Shown in pieces: positions 24,592 to 34,037 of a DNA stretch of 64,000 nt (position 1 is its first letter; each line of letters opens with the position of its first letter). The notes under the pieces are model-generated. The model had not been told where the DNA came from. It saw only the letters and a list, made by a program, of their open reading frames with translations, and ran no database searches. Source of the stretch: Desulfothermus sp964427155 (GTDB lineage: Bacteria; Desulfobacterota; Desulfovibrionia; Desulfovibrionales; Desulfothermaceae); assembly GCA_964427155.1 (NCBI GenBank), contig CAYRSC010000014.1, forward strand, positions 1 through 64,000. The letters are read 5' to 3'. The position numbers and the translations under genes are program-made.

Positions 24592-25620
24592 ATGTTTTTT
24601 AAAAAGTTATTTGGTTTTTTGGGAAAGGACCTGGCCATGGACCTGGGCACTGCCAATTCTCTATTGTATAGTGCAGGGAAGGGTATTGTCCTAAATGAGC
24701 CATCAGTGGTTGCCCTGGATGCCCGAACAGGTAAGGTCCTGGCAGTAGGGGCAGAGGCAAAGGAGTTTCTGGGGAGGACCCCTGAGAAGATAAAGGCCAT
24801 TCGGCCCTTAAAGGATGGAGTTATAGCAGATTTTGAGGTGACAAAGATAATGATCTCCTATTTTATCAAAAAGGTGATAAAGGGCCTGCAACTGGTGAAG
24901 CCCAAGATCGTGATATGTGTTCCCACTGGCATTACCCAGGTGGAGATGAGGGCAGTGATAGAATCAGCAGAACAGGCGGGTGCCAGAGAAGTAAGGCTCA
25001 TTGAGGAGCCCATGGCAGCGGCCATTGGGGCCCAGCTTCCCATAGAACAGCCTGTGGGGAACATGGTGGTGGATATAGGGGGCGGTACTACTGAGGTTGC
25101 AGTGATCTCCCTGTCTGCAGTGGCATACTCTGAATCGGTGAGAGTGGCTGGGGACGAAATAAATGAGGCTATTGAGAGATATTTGAAGGATGAATATATG
25201 GTTCTCATTGGAGAAAATCTGGCGGAGCGTATAAAGATAGAACTGGGGTCTGCCTATAAGATGCCAGGGGAAGAACGTTCCATGAAGGTCACAGGGAAGA
25301 ATATGATGACAGGGGCGCCTGCTGTGATAGAGATATCTGAGGAGGAGGTGCGGGAGTGTATAAAGGAGCCTGTAAATGTGATTGTGGATTCAGTGATAAG
25401 GGCACTGGAGAAGACCTCTCCCCAGTTGGTGGCGGATGTGGCCCAAAATGGTATCCTGCTGGCAGGGGGTGGCTCTCTTCTCAGGGGGCTGGATAGGCTC
25501 ATTAGTGAGCGTGCCAATATAAATGTGGTCCTGGATGATGATCCCCTTACCACTGTTGTTCGTGGTACTGGTATAGCAATGGAGAACGAAAAACAGTATA
25601 AACAGGTGTTTATAAATTAG
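24592..25620 (+). CDS. mreB: Rod shape-determining protein MreB
   Basis: 342 residues, actin fold. MDLGTANSLLYSAGKGIVLNEPSVVAL at the phosphate-1 loop, VVDIGGGTTEVAVISL at phosphate 2, and LLAGGGSLLRGLD in the adenosine motif. Membrane-associated filaments guide lateral wall synthesis. The customary mreC and mreD do not follow; an inositol monophosphatase gene does. Confidence 0.95.
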   Translation: MFFKKLFGFLGKDLAMDLGTANSLLYSAGKGIVLNEPSVVALDARTGKVLAVGAEAKEFLGRTPEKIKAIRPLKDGVIADFEVTKIMISYFIKKVIKGLQLVKPKIVICVPTGITQVEMRAVIESAEQAGAREVRLIEEPMAAAIGAQLPIEQPVGNMVVDIGGGTTEVAVISLSAVAYSESVRVAGDEINEAIERYLKDEYMVLIGENLAERIKIELGSAYKMPGEERSMKVTGKNMMTGAPAVIEISEEEVRECIKEPVNVIVDSVIRALEKTSPQLVADVAQNGILLAGGGSLLRGLDRLISERANINVVLDDDPLTTVVRGTGIAMENEKQYKQVFIN

Positions 25621-25629
25621 GAGCAAAAG

Positions 25630-26418
25630 ATGTATATAGCCGAGAGGGAGCTGCGCTCAGTGGCAGAGGCAGCCACCAAGGTGGTGAAAAAAGCAGGTGA
25701 GATCATTGTAAATTCCCTGGGATCCTCACATGAGATAAGACATAAGGGAGAGATAGACCTGGTTACAGAGGTGGATATAGAAGTGGAAGAGTATTTAAAA
25801 GGCTCCCTCCGCAAGGTGCTGGATGCAGATTTTTTGGCAGAAGAGAGCGCCTCTTTGACCCTTTCTGATGCTCCTACCTGGGTTATTGATCCCCTGGACG
25901 GCACTACCAATTTTGCACATGCAATCCCTGTAATTGCAACTTCCGTGGCCCTATGTGTAGAGGGCCTTCCCTATGTGGGGATAATAAATCTGCCTGTACT
26001 GGGAGAGACCTTTTATGCCATAAGGGGTAAGGGGGCCTGGTTAAATGAGAAAAAGATACACGTATCCTCCACCTCTTCCCTTAAACAGGCCCTCGTGGCC
26101 ACAGGGTTCCCCTATGACATAAGCACACGTGTGGAGGAGGTGATCCCCCCTCTGCAGCGGGTCCTGGTCTCTGTCCAGGGCGTGAGACGTATGGGTGCCG
26201 CGGCTGTGGATTTGGCCTATGTGGCATGCGGAAGATTTGATGGATTTTTTGAACAGGGCTTAAAGCCCTGGGATATAGCCGCTGGTATCCTCCTGGTCAA
26301 GGAGGCTGGGGGAGAGGTGAGTGAGTATCACCCTCACCATCCCATTTCACTATTTTCCCCAAATATACTTGCCTCCAATGGTATTATCCATGAGCACTTA
26401 TCCCGCATTTTACTCTAG
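25630..26418 (+). CDS. Inositol monophosphatase family protein
   Basis: 262 residues. The metal-binding signature WVIDPLDGTTNFAHA, EES at the first metal site, and the C-terminal KPWDIAAGILLVKEAGG are complete. Family members hydrolyse inositol phosphates, fructose-1,6-bisphosphate or 3'-phosphoadenosine 5'-phosphate; which applies is not clear. Nine bases after mreB, converging on argJ with a short 3' overlap. Confidence 0.9.
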   Translation: MYIAERELRSVAEAATKVVKKAGEIIVNSLGSSHEIRHKGEIDLVTEVDIEVEEYLKGSLRKVLDADFLAEESASLTLSDAPTWVIDPLDGTTNFAHAIPVIATSVALCVEGLPYVGIINLPVLGETFYAIRGKGAWLNEKKIHVSSTSSLKQALVATGFPYDISTRVEEVIPPLQRVLVSVQGVRRMGAAAVDLAYVACGRFDGFFEQGLKPWDIAAGILLVKEAGGEVSEYHPHHPISLFSPNILASNGIIHEHLSRILL

Positions 26419-27605
26419 GTCCTGTAGCTTGCATTTATACGCACATATTCTGGAGAAAGGTCTGAAAAGAGCATCCAGTAGGTCTCTTCTCCCATTTGTA
26501 GGTCAATGCAGATGGTGATGTCCTGCTTTTTTAACCTGGAGACAAGCAGAGAATCTGTATCCACCTCTACACCCCTTCCCCCCTCAAAGATACAGATATC
26601 CCCCACGCTCACCCGTATCTTTTCTGGTAGAAATCGTGCCTCTGTCTTACCAATCGCGGCCACTATCCTGCCCCAATTGGCGTCCTCTCCATGCAGGGCA
26701 GTCTTTACCAGAGGAGAATGGGCAATGGAGCGAGCGATCATCTCCGCATCTTTTTCAGTGGGGGCCCCTTTTACCTCCAGGTGAATGACCTTTGTGCCCC
26801 CCTCTGCATCCTGCACTATCTGATAGGCCAGTTCCAGACATACCTCTGTTACCATCTCCCTTATGTGGGGGAGGTTGTCTTTTTTCACCCTTATATGACT
26901 TTCCCCATTTGCCAGTGCAATTACACAGTCGTTGGTACTTGTATCGCCATCAACGGAGATCCTGTTGAAACTGTGATTTACTGCATAAGTGAGGACCTCC
27001 TGCCATATCTGAGGAGATGCCTCCAGATCGCTTATGATGAACCCCAACATGGTGGCCATGTTAGGGCATATCATCCCTGCGCCCTTGGCTATCCCTGTAA
27101 TGGTTGCGGTGCTGTTCCCCTGTTCCATACGTCTAAAGGCTATCTTGGGAAAGGTGTCTGTGGTCAAGATGGCCTTTGCCACGTCCACAAGGCCCCTTTT
27201 ACCTAGATTATCCTTTAGACCACAGATGCCCTTCCTCCATTTATCCTCGTGTAATTGTTCTCCAATTACCCCTGTGGAAACAGGCATTATCTCTTCTTGC
27301 CTGAGACCTAGAGAGGATGCAAGCATACTCACACTCTTGGCACATATGGCAATTCCCTCTTTGCCAGTGCAGGCGTTTGCTATGCCTGAATTTATCATTA
27401 TGGCCCTGGCATATCCTCTGTTTTTATGTATATGTTCTCTACAGATGATAATGGGGGCGGCCTGAAATCTATTTTTTGTGAATACCGCAGCACAGCTTGC
27501 CCTGGGGGAGGATAGGATAAGGGCCAGGTCTTCTCTCCCCGAATACCTAAAATTTGCCTCTGTTGAGGAAAAGGTGTAACCTTCAGGGACATATATCATT
27601 GGCAT
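26415..27605 (-). CDS. argJ: Glutamate N-acetyltransferase / amino-acid acetyltransferase
   Basis: 396 residues. The self-cleavage region GAGMICPNMATMLGF is present with its nucleophile Thr after NMA; DGDTSTNDCV and ARSIAHSPLVKTAL are family motifs. The precursor splits into alpha and beta chains and recycles the acetyl group from acetylornithine to glutamate. A second ATG lies at 27599. argD at 16.7-17.9 kb is its pathway partner. Confidence 0.94.
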   Translation of the reverse strand: MPMIYVPEGYTFSSTEANFRYSGREDLALILSSPRASCAAVFTKNRFQAAPIIICREHIHKNRGYARAIMINSGIANACTGKEGIAICAKSVSMLASSLGLRQEEIMPVSTGVIGEQLHEDKWRKGICGLKDNLGKRGLVDVAKAILTTDTFPKIAFRRMEQGNSTATITGIAKGAGMICPNMATMLGFIISDLEASPQIWQEVLTYAVNHSFNRISVDGDTSTNDCVIALANGESHIRVKKDNLPHIREMVTEVCLELAYQIVQDAEGGTKVIHLEVKGAPTEKDAEMIARSIAHSPLVKTALHGEDANWGRIVAAIGKTEARFLPEKIRVSVGDICIFEGGRGVEVDTDSLLVSRLKKQDITICIDLQMGEETYWMLFSDLSPEYVRINASYRT

Positions 27606-27698
27606 ACCCTCATTTTGATGATTATTTTGACCTTATCATTCTAAGGAGGGAGTAGCCTATAATGAGGATGGATATCAAGAAAAAAATGGAGGGCAGGG

Positions 27699-28805
27699 AT
27701 GTTATTTTCTCCAGCACAGATAGGGGGCATTGATCTGAAAAACAGATTTGTACGTTCTGCCACATGGGAAGGCATGGCCTCAGAGGGCGGCGAAGTTACC
27801 ACCTCACTGGTGAATCTTATGAAGCTATTGGCCCTTGGAGGAGTGGGACTTATAATCACGGGCCATGCCTATATCTCCCCCCAGGGGCAGGCCAGTCCAT
27901 GGCAACTCTCAGTGGCAGATGATGAAAAGGTGGATGGACTTGCCTGGATGGTGAAGGAGGTGCATGAGGTGGGGGGTAAGATATTTTTGCAGATATCACA
28001 TGCAGGGATATTCTCCTCTTCCATCCTGGATAGACCCGCTCCAGGCCCCTCTAACATGATTATTGAAAACCAGTTTAGGAAGGCCCGGGGAAGAGAGATG
28101 TCCATCAGGGAGATTGAGGATGTGATAGCATCTTTTGCCAAGGCCGCACAACGTGCCAAAAAGGCTGGATTTGATGGGGTTCAGATCCATGCGGCCCATG
28201 GATACCTTTTAAGTCAGTTCCTATCCCCTTATTTTAACAGGAGAACCGACCACTATGGTGGAGACATAGGGGGAAGGTCCAGGCTGGTGATGGAGGTCTA
28301 TAGGGCCATCAGGGCAGGGGTGGGCGATGAATTTCCTGTGATAATTAAGCTAAATTGTAAGGATTTTTTAGATGGGGGAATGTCTTTTGAGGACATGCTT
28401 TTTGTGGCCCGTGGGCTGGAGAAAGAGGGGATTGATGCCATAGAGATGAGCGGAGGGACCCTTATCTCTGGAAGATATATACCATCTCGCAGGGGGGAGA
28501 AAAAGGGTCCTTATTATGAAGAGGAGGCAAGGAAATTTAAAAGGCATCTCCATACCCCCCTCATCCTGGTGGGGGGAATAAGGGATATGGAGACGTGCAG
28601 GTCCTTGTTAAAAAATGAGGTATGTGATTTTGTGGCCTTATCCCGTCCCCTTATACGGGAACCCGCCCTCATAAAGAGATGGATGGAAGGGGATGAGACC
28701 CCCTGTGTATGCGCATATGACAATCTGTGTTTTAAACCGGCCCTCAAGGGAGAGGGGCTTTATTGTTATGCCTCAAGGAGGGCTATCAGGGATATGTACA
28801 AGTAA
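27699..28805 (+). CDS. NADH:flavin oxidoreductase, Old Yellow Enzyme family
   Basis: 368 residues, FMN TIM barrel. RFVRSATWEGMA at the N-terminus, LQISHAGIFS, GVQIHAAHGYLLSQFLSP with the conserved His pair, and FVALSRPLIREP. It ends with Cys-containing loops (CVCAYDNLCF and YCYA), but no 4Fe-4S or FAD domain, so this is the short class. Substrate unknown, probably an unsaturated carbonyl compound. A ggaggg is well placed before ATG 27699. Confidence 0.85.
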   Translation: MLFSPAQIGGIDLKNRFVRSATWEGMASEGGEVTTSLVNLMKLLALGGVGLIITGHAYISPQGQASPWQLSVADDEKVDGLAWMVKEVHEVGGKIFLQISHAGIFSSSILDRPAPGPSNMIIENQFRKARGREMSIREIEDVIASFAKAAQRAKKAGFDGVQIHAAHGYLLSQFLSPYFNRRTDHYGGDIGGRSRLVMEVYRAIRAGVGDEFPVIIKLNCKDFLDGGMSFEDMLFVARGLEKEGIDAIEMSGGTLISGRYIPSRRGEKKGPYYEEEARKFKRHLHTPLILVGGIRDMETCRSLLKNEVCDFVALSRPLIREPALIKRWMEGDETPCVCAYDNLCFKPALKGEGLYCYASRRAIRDMYK

Positions 28806-28826
28806 TTTACATCCATGGGGAGGTAG

Positions 28827-29261
28827 ATGATGGGGTATAGGGAGTTGTCTTTTGGAGGAAAAGTTTATATGGGAAGGGTCTTGCGGGGGGAAGACCTGCT
28901 CCTCTCTCTCACCAGGGTGGTTGAGGAGCTAAATATCTCAGCGGGAAAGATTGAAGGCATTGGTGCCCTTGAGCACGCATGTGTGGGATATTATAATCAG
29001 CAGAGGCGTAGCTATCAGTGGATAGAGGTGGATGAACCAGTGGAGGTGGTTTCTTTTGGGGGAAATATCTCCTTCAAGGAAAAATCCCCATTTATACATG
29101 CCCATGTGGTGCTAGCCGACTCTAGGGGAAGGTGTGTTGGAGGTCATGTGGGAGAGGGTTGTAGGGTCTTTGCCTTTGAATACATGATCTTTCCCTTTGA
29201 AGGTCATGCCCTCAACAGGGAAATGGATATAGATAGTGGCCTTTATCTCTGGAATATTTAA
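28827..29261 (+). CDS. PPC-domain (DUF296) protein
   Basis: 144 residues matching the PCC/PPC fold: GRVLRGEDLLLSLTRVVEELN, GIGALEHACVGYYN, PFIHAHVVLADSRG with conserved His residues, and GHVGEGCRVFAFEY. Bacterial members form metal-binding trimers; plant relatives bind AT-rich DNA. The role here is unknown. A second ATG at 28830 is spaced better from ggagg. Confidence 0.82.
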   Translation: MMGYRELSFGGKVYMGRVLRGEDLLLSLTRVVEELNISAGKIEGIGALEHACVGYYNQQRRSYQWIEVDEPVEVVSFGGNISFKEKSPFIHAHVVLADSRGRCVGGHVGEGCRVFAFEYMIFPFEGHALNREMDIDSGLYLWNI

Positions 29262-29329
29262 GGGAGTTGACTTTTTGTAGGAGGACATCATTTTATAAAT
29301 GGATAACGTTATGGATAGGAGGGTAAGCC

Positions 29330-29527
29330 ATGATACTTTTTGAGTTTGTGTGCAATAGTTGTGGAAAGGAGTTTGAAGAATTGGTGTCCTCTGAAAAGGA
29401 GCAGGTAAGGTGTCCTCACTGTGGAAGTGGGGATGTGAGGCGTCTGCTCTCTGCGGCAAGGTGTAAGATAACCTCTTCTTCCCCTGTGTCTACTTCCACC
29501 TGTGCCCCTGCAGGGGGATTTTCCTGA
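29330..29527 (+). CDS. FmdB-like zinc ribbon protein
   Basis: 65 residues. The N-terminal ribbon has CNSCGKEF and CPHCGSGDV (two CxxC pairs), then a Ser/Thr-rich tail with two more Cys. First described beside the fmd formylmethanofuran dehydrogenase genes and widespread in anaerobes; function unknown. The ribosome binding site aggaggg is six bases before the ATG. Confidence 0.88.
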   Translation: MILFEFVCNSCGKEFEELVSSEKEQVRCPHCGSGDVRRLLSAARCKITSSSPVSTSTCAPAGGFS

Positions 29528-29586
29528 GCTTCTTAAGGAGTAGTTTTTCCCGCTGTAAGCGGGATGGATGAAATTAGGGGTGGTGT

Positions 29587-30636
29587 ATGGCTCTTAGATC
29601 TATACTGGACCTCTCTTATGAGGAACTTTTATGGGACATGAAGGTTTTGGGGGAACCCCGCTTTAGGGTGTCCCAGGTGTGGAACTGGATATGGAAGAGG
29701 GGGATATGTGACTTTTCTCAGATGAGTAATATCCCCAAGGTCCTGAGGGAGAAGATGGCTCGTGTCTATAGTGCAAACCTTCCTGAGGTGGTAGATGTGA
29801 AAAAGGGAGAGGATGGTACCATAAAGTTTGCCCTCTCCCTGCAGGACTCCCGTATTATTGAAACAGTGCTCATTCCTGAGAGGACCCACTATACCCAGTG
29901 CCTTTCCTCCCAGGTTGGATGTTCCCTGGGATGCAGGTTCTGTAGCACAGGCCAGATGGGCCTTGAGAGGAATCTGTCCAGTGGGGAGATACTTTCTCAG
30001 ATCCTGGTTGCCCGTAATTACTTAAAAGACCATGGGATAAAGTTAAAGATAAGGAACCTGGTTTTTATGGGAATGGGAGAGCCCCTTTTAAATTGGGAGA
30101 ATGTTAAAAAGGCCCTGGGGGTGATACGTCATAGGGAGGGAATGGAATTCTCCTATAGACACACAACCATCTCCACAGTGGGGATACCTGAGCCCCTTAT
30201 GGAATTTGCCAGAGGGGATATGGGTTCTATTGCAGTTTCCCTCCATGCCCCCTCTCAGGAGATAAGGGAGGAGATTATGCCAAAGGCCTCCCGGATAATG
30301 GAGATTAAGGAGCTGGTGGAATTTTTGCGCACCCTTCCCATGAGACCCAGACAGCGTATCACCATTGAGTATATCCTTATAAGGGGTATCAACGATTCCA
30401 TTGAATGTGCCAGGGATCTCAATAGGCTCCTATCTAATCTCAGATGCAAGATTAATCTCATCAGGTTTAATCCAGGAGAGGGCATAGGATATGAGGCCCC
30501 CCTGGAGGAAGATGTGGAGGCCTTTGAAAATTATTTGAGGGACAAGGGGCAGATAGTTACCTTGAGGAAAAGCAAAGGACAGGATATAAGTGCGGCCTGT
30601 GGACAACTCAGGGGTAAGATAACCTCACAGAATTAG
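29587..30636 (+). CDS. rlmN: 23S rRNA (A2503-C2)/tRNA A37 methyltransferase
   Basis: 349 residues. Radical SAM cluster motif GCSLGCRFCSTG (CxxxCxxC), MGMGEPLLNWENV, and conserved Cys near the C-terminus in ISAACGQL that carries the methyl group. It methylates A2503 of 23S rRNA and A37 of some tRNAs. It precedes hisI by nine bases. Confidence 0.95.
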   Translation: MALRSILDLSYEELLWDMKVLGEPRFRVSQVWNWIWKRGICDFSQMSNIPKVLREKMARVYSANLPEVVDVKKGEDGTIKFALSLQDSRIIETVLIPERTHYTQCLSSQVGCSLGCRFCSTGQMGLERNLSSGEILSQILVARNYLKDHGIKLKIRNLVFMGMGEPLLNWENVKKALGVIRHREGMEFSYRHTTISTVGIPEPLMEFARGDMGSIAVSLHAPSQEIREEIMPKASRIMEIKELVEFLRTLPMRPRQRITIEYILIRGINDSIECARDLNRLLSNLRCKINLIRFNPGEGIGYEAPLEEDVEAFENYLRDKGQIVTLRKSKGQDISAACGQLRGKITSQN

Positions 30637-30645
30637 GAGAGGAGA

Positions 30646-31038
30646 ATGTCTATACAGATAGATTTTGAAAAAGGAAAGGGCCTGATCCCTGTGGTGGTTC
30701 AGGATTATTCCTCAGGGGATGTCCTCATGGTGGCCTATATGAACCAGGAGGCGTGGGAAGCCACCCTCTCCACAGGCAGGGCCCATTATTTTAGTAGAAG
30801 TAGAAACACCCTATGGCAAAAAGGGGAGGAGTCGGGGAATGTCCAGGTGGTAAAGGAAATAAGGGTGGATTGTGATAGAGATACTGTGTTGCTCCTGGTG
30901 GAGCAGATAGGGGAAGCCGCATGTCATATGGGCTATAGAAGTTGTTTTTATAGGTGTGTGTGGAGAGAGGGTCAGGGAGAGGTAGAAGAGATATGTGAAA
31001 GAAGGGTATTTGATCCTGAGGAGGTATATAATAGATGA
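30646..31038 (+). CDS. hisI: Phosphoribosyl-AMP cyclohydrolase
   Basis: 130 residues, the monofunctional form without HisE. VAYMNQEAWEATL, HYFSRSRNTLWQKGEESG, VDCDRDTVLLLVEQ and the zinc Cys residues in ACHMGYRSCFY. Third step of histidine synthesis. ATGA overlap with hisG. Confidence 0.95.
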   Translation: MSIQIDFEKGKGLIPVVVQDYSSGDVLMVAYMNQEAWEATLSTGRAHYFSRSRNTLWQKGEESGNVQVVKEIRVDCDRDTVLLLVEQIGEAACHMGYRSCFYRCVWREGQGEVEEICERRVFDPEEVYNR

Positions 31039-31913
31039 AGGACAGGATATTAAAACTTGGTATCCCAAAGGGGTCTTTGCAGGATGCCACCATTAATCTA
31101 TTCAGGAAATCCGGATGGAAGATAACCCTCCACCATAGAAATTATTTCCCTGATATAGATGATCCAGATGTGAGATGCACCCTCTGCAGGGCGCAGGAGA
31201 TGCCAGTGTATGTGGAGGACGGTACCCTGGATGTGGGGCTCACAGGAAGGGATTGGATATTGGAGAATGAGGCGGATGTGGTAATAGTGGATGAGCTGGT
31301 GTATTCCAAGGCAAGCAATAGACCTGCCAGATGGGTCCTGGCAGTTGCAGGGGATTCTCCCTACCGGCGACCTGAGGACCTGAAGGGGAAAAAGATTGCC
31401 ACTGAACTGGAGAACTTTACCCGCAGATATTTTGAGGATGCAGGCATCCCTGTGGAGGTGGAATTTTCCTGGGGGGCCACTGAGGCAAAGGTGGTTACTG
31501 GTCTGGCAGACGCCATTGTGGAGATAACAGAGACAGGTACCACCATAAGGGCCCATGGATTACGTATTATTGCAGAGCTTCTAAAGACATCCACCCAGAT
31601 CATTGCCAATAAAGAGGCGTGGGAGGACCCCTGGAAGAGGAATAAGATAATGCAGATGAAGACCTTGCTCCAGGGTGCCTTAAAGGCGGAATCCATGGTG
31701 GGACTTAAGATGAATGTAAGGGAGGGGGACCTGAGCAGGGTCCTTGATATCCTTCCATCCCTAACCTCGCCCACCACCTCCAACCTATATCAGAAGGGAT
31801 GGTTGTCTGTGGAGGTGGTGGTGGACAAGGGAGAGGTGAGAGACCTTGTACCTAGATTAATGGAGATAGGGGTGGAGGGCATAATTGAGTATCCCCTCAA
31901 TAAGGTGATTTAG
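31035..31913 (+). CDS. hisG: ATP phosphoribosyltransferase, long form
   Basis: 292 residues. Catalytic domains (about 1-215) include LGIPKGSLQDAT, DVGLTGRDWI, and the PRPP loop DAIVEITETGTTIRAHGL. The extra C-terminal ACT-like domain (about 220-292) marks the long form, which is inhibited by histidine and needs no HisZ. Committed step of histidine synthesis. Starts inside the hisI stop codon. Confidence 0.95.
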   Translation: MKDRILKLGIPKGSLQDATINLFRKSGWKITLHHRNYFPDIDDPDVRCTLCRAQEMPVYVEDGTLDVGLTGRDWILENEADVVIVDELVYSKASNRPARWVLAVAGDSPYRRPEDLKGKKIATELENFTRRYFEDAGIPVEVEFSWGATEAKVVTGLADAIVEITETGTTIRAHGLRIIAELLKTSTQIIANKEAWEDPWKRNKIMQMKTLLQGALKAESMVGLKMNVREGDLSRVLDILPSLTSPTTSNLYQKGWLSVEVVVDKGEVRDLVPRLMEIGVEGIIEYPLNKVI

Positions 31914-31916
31914 CCT

Positions 31917-32675
31917 ATGAAAAAAAGAGTGTTTATTTGGGGCCTTTTCTTTGCATTAATAGTAGGGGGATGTGCCCCTTCCCATAAGACAAATCCCCTG
32001 AGAGAGAAGGATATCCAGGCCAGATTTGATCTGGCCAATTCCTATCTGGCCCAGGGAAAGCCGCGTCTTTCCCTGCTGGAATTAAGCAAGATAGAGAAAA
32101 GGTGTGAACATCTTCCCTATTTCTATTTTGTAAAGGGGATGGTGTACCTCTCCTTGAGGGATGCTAGAAATGCTGTGAGGTATTTTAAAAAGGCCCTTTC
32201 GCTTAACCCTGCCTATGGTGATGTATGGAATAACCTGGGACTGGCATATGTACTTCTTCATAAAGAGGAGGATGCAGAGAGGTGTTTTAAGAAGGCCCTT
32301 TCCATTGAGAGCTATACCACTCCAGAATATGCAGCGCACAATCTATCTGTGCTCTATGAGAGAGAGAAGAAATATCCCCTGGCCATAGAGTATGAGAAAA
32401 AGGCCCTTCTTCAGAATTGGAGATACCTTCCTTCCTATATACATCTGGCACATCTATATGTGAAGATTGGGAAATACAAGAGGGCGGTAGCCTGCCTCAA
32501 CCGTGCCAGAGAATCATTTCCTGATAATCCCCGTATATATTATTTGCTGGGAGAAAATTATCTAAGGATAAACAGAGAAGAGGATGCAAAATTTGCCTTT
32601 GAGAGGGCAGTGGAACTCTCCAAGGACCCCAGCCTTACCCGCATGGCCAGAGATTATCTGGAGATGCTTAAATAG
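31917..32675 (+). CDS. TPR lipoprotein, PilF/PilW-like
   Basis: 252 residues. Signal peptide with lipobox IVGGC (Cys at about 19), then about six TPR units (RDARNAVRYFKKALSLNPAYGDVWNNLGLAY is a clear one). PilF-type lipoproteins help type IV pilus secretin assembly, but no pil genes are near, so function is uncertain. Three bases after hisG. Confidence 0.75.
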   Translation: MKKRVFIWGLFFALIVGGCAPSHKTNPLREKDIQARFDLANSYLAQGKPRLSLLELSKIEKRCEHLPYFYFVKGMVYLSLRDARNAVRYFKKALSLNPAYGDVWNNLGLAYVLLHKEEDAERCFKKALSIESYTTPEYAAHNLSVLYEREKKYPLAIEYEKKALLQNWRYLPSYIHLAHLYVKIGKYKRAVACLNRARESFPDNPRIYYLLGENYLRINREEDAKFAFERAVELSKDPSLTRMARDYLEMLK

Positions 32676-33990
32676 GTCTCCCTCTGTCCGCATCCTGGGG
32701 ATAAATCCCTGGATATATGATTTTGCCGCGTATAACTTCTGGGCAAGACCAGTTGGACTTATCTCATGTCTTTCCATGTTGTTACATGCAGGGGCAGAGG
32801 TGGCCCTTCTGGATACCATGTATCCAATGTGGAAGGAGGTGTCTTGGCCTGCTCAGGAGAGATTTGGCTGTGGTCCCTATCCTCGCACCCTCCTTCCCAC
32901 CTTACCCGTCCTTGCATCTGTTCCCAGGAGGTTTGCAAGATATGGCCTACCCTATGATATGGTAAAGAGGGCCCTTGAGGCCATATCTCCTCCCCCGGAT
33001 TTGGTGATGGTGGGCTCTGTTATGACCTACTGGTATCCGGGGGTGGTGGCCTGTGTGAGGATGGTAAGGGAGGTGTGGTCCCATGTGAAGATAGTGGTGG
33101 GTGGAATATATGCCTCCTTATGCCACCAACATGCAAGTGAGTATCTGGGGGATGCAGATGAGATATTGAGAGGTCCATTGGAGGATGAGAGGAACTGGGG
33201 ATTATTATGGAATCTTGTGGGGGAAGAGCCACCAACCCCACCCTCCTTTGCCCTGGATATGGGATTTTATCCCTCTCCTCAATTTTCCATAGTAATGGGT
33301 TCCAGGGGATGTCCCTATAGATGTGAGTACTGTGCAAGTTCGGTGTTATTTAAGGGCTTTTATCAGAGAGAGCTAGAGGATGTGTGGGTAGAGTTTGTCT
33401 CAGAGGTGGAAAGGGGTGTCAGGGATTTTGCCTTTTATGACGATGCCCTGCTCTATAAGGCAGATACATGGTTTTTACCATTTCTGGAAAAGGTAATAGG
33501 CCTTGGCGCAGGGGTTAGGTTCCACACCCCAAATGGAATACATGTGAGATATCTCACCCCTGAGATATGTAGGCTTATGAAACGAGCAGGCTTTAAGACC
33601 CTTCGGCTTGGACTTGAAACTGGCCACTTCAAGGATAGATTGGACCATAAGCTCACCAGAGAGGAGTGGGATAGAGGTATGGCCATCCTCAGGGAAACAG
33701 GTTTTTCCCCTGACCAAGTGGGGGTGTATATACTCTTTGGACTTCCTGGCCAGGGGAGGGAGGAGATAAAAGATTCCATAGAGTTTGTTAAATCATATGG
33801 TCTTCGTCCTCACCTTGCCTATTATTCACCTATTCCTGGCAGTAAATTATATCCCCTTGCCCAGAGACACTCCTGCTTTGATCTATCAGAGCCCCTGTGC
33901 CATAACAATGCTATATGGCCCTGTTATCCTGGGGGTTTTTCCTGGGAAGAGAGAAGTAGATGGAAGCATCTTGTGGCCCCAGGGAGATAG
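32584..33990 (+). CDS. B12-binding domain radical SAM protein
   Basis: The frame gives 468 residues, but the first 33 are antisense-like noise from overlap with the TPR gene. The protein fold begins near position 32686 at VRILGINPWIYDF, just past the TPR stop, and no ATG, GTG or TTG exists there in frame; an unusual start codon or a start inside the TPR gene must be used. A cobalamin-binding-like Rossmann region (about 34-180) is followed by the radical SAM motif GCPYRCEYCASS (CxxxCxxC) and a TIM barrel with GLETGHFKDRL. Substrate unknown; relatives modify lipids, nucleosides or tetrapyrroles. Confidence 0.78.
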   Translation: MQNLPLRGQWNSPRTPALPAWPEIIWRCLNRSPSVRILGINPWIYDFAAYNFWARPVGLISCLSMLLHAGAEVALLDTMYPMWKEVSWPAQERFGCGPYPRTLLPTLPVLASVPRRFARYGLPYDMVKRALEAISPPPDLVMVGSVMTYWYPGVVACVRMVREVWSHVKIVVGGIYASLCHQHASEYLGDADEILRGPLEDERNWGLLWNLVGEEPPTPPSFALDMGFYPSPQFSIVMGSRGCPYRCEYCASSVLFKGFYQRELEDVWVEFVSEVERGVRDFAFYDDALLYKADTWFLPFLEKVIGLGAGVRFHTPNGIHVRYLTPEICRLMKRAGFKTLRLGLETGHFKDRLDHKLTREEWDRGMAILRETGFSPDQVGVYILFGLPGQGREEIKDSIEFVKSYGLRPHLAYYSPIPGSKLYPLAQRHSCFDLSEPLCHNNAIWPCYPGGFSWEERSRWKHLVAPGR

Positions 33991-33998
33991 CTTCTTTA

Positions 33999-34020
33999 GG
34001 GCTTTTGCCCCTTATTTTTT
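33999..34020 (+). terminator. Terminator after the radical SAM gene
   Basis: GGGC at 33999-34002, TTTT loop, GCCC at 34007-34010, followed by CTTATTTTTT. The stem is short, but the T tail is good, and it stands between two convergent genes. Confidence 0.6.
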
Positions 34021-34037
34021 GTGCCTGTTTGTTCTAA

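Noticed and set aside
29549..29563. CCCGCT/AGCGGG hairpin after the FmdB gene as terminator
   Set aside because: The T-run lies before the stem on the plus strand, and no T-run follows it. It is a hairpin between FmdB and rlmN but not an intrinsic terminator.
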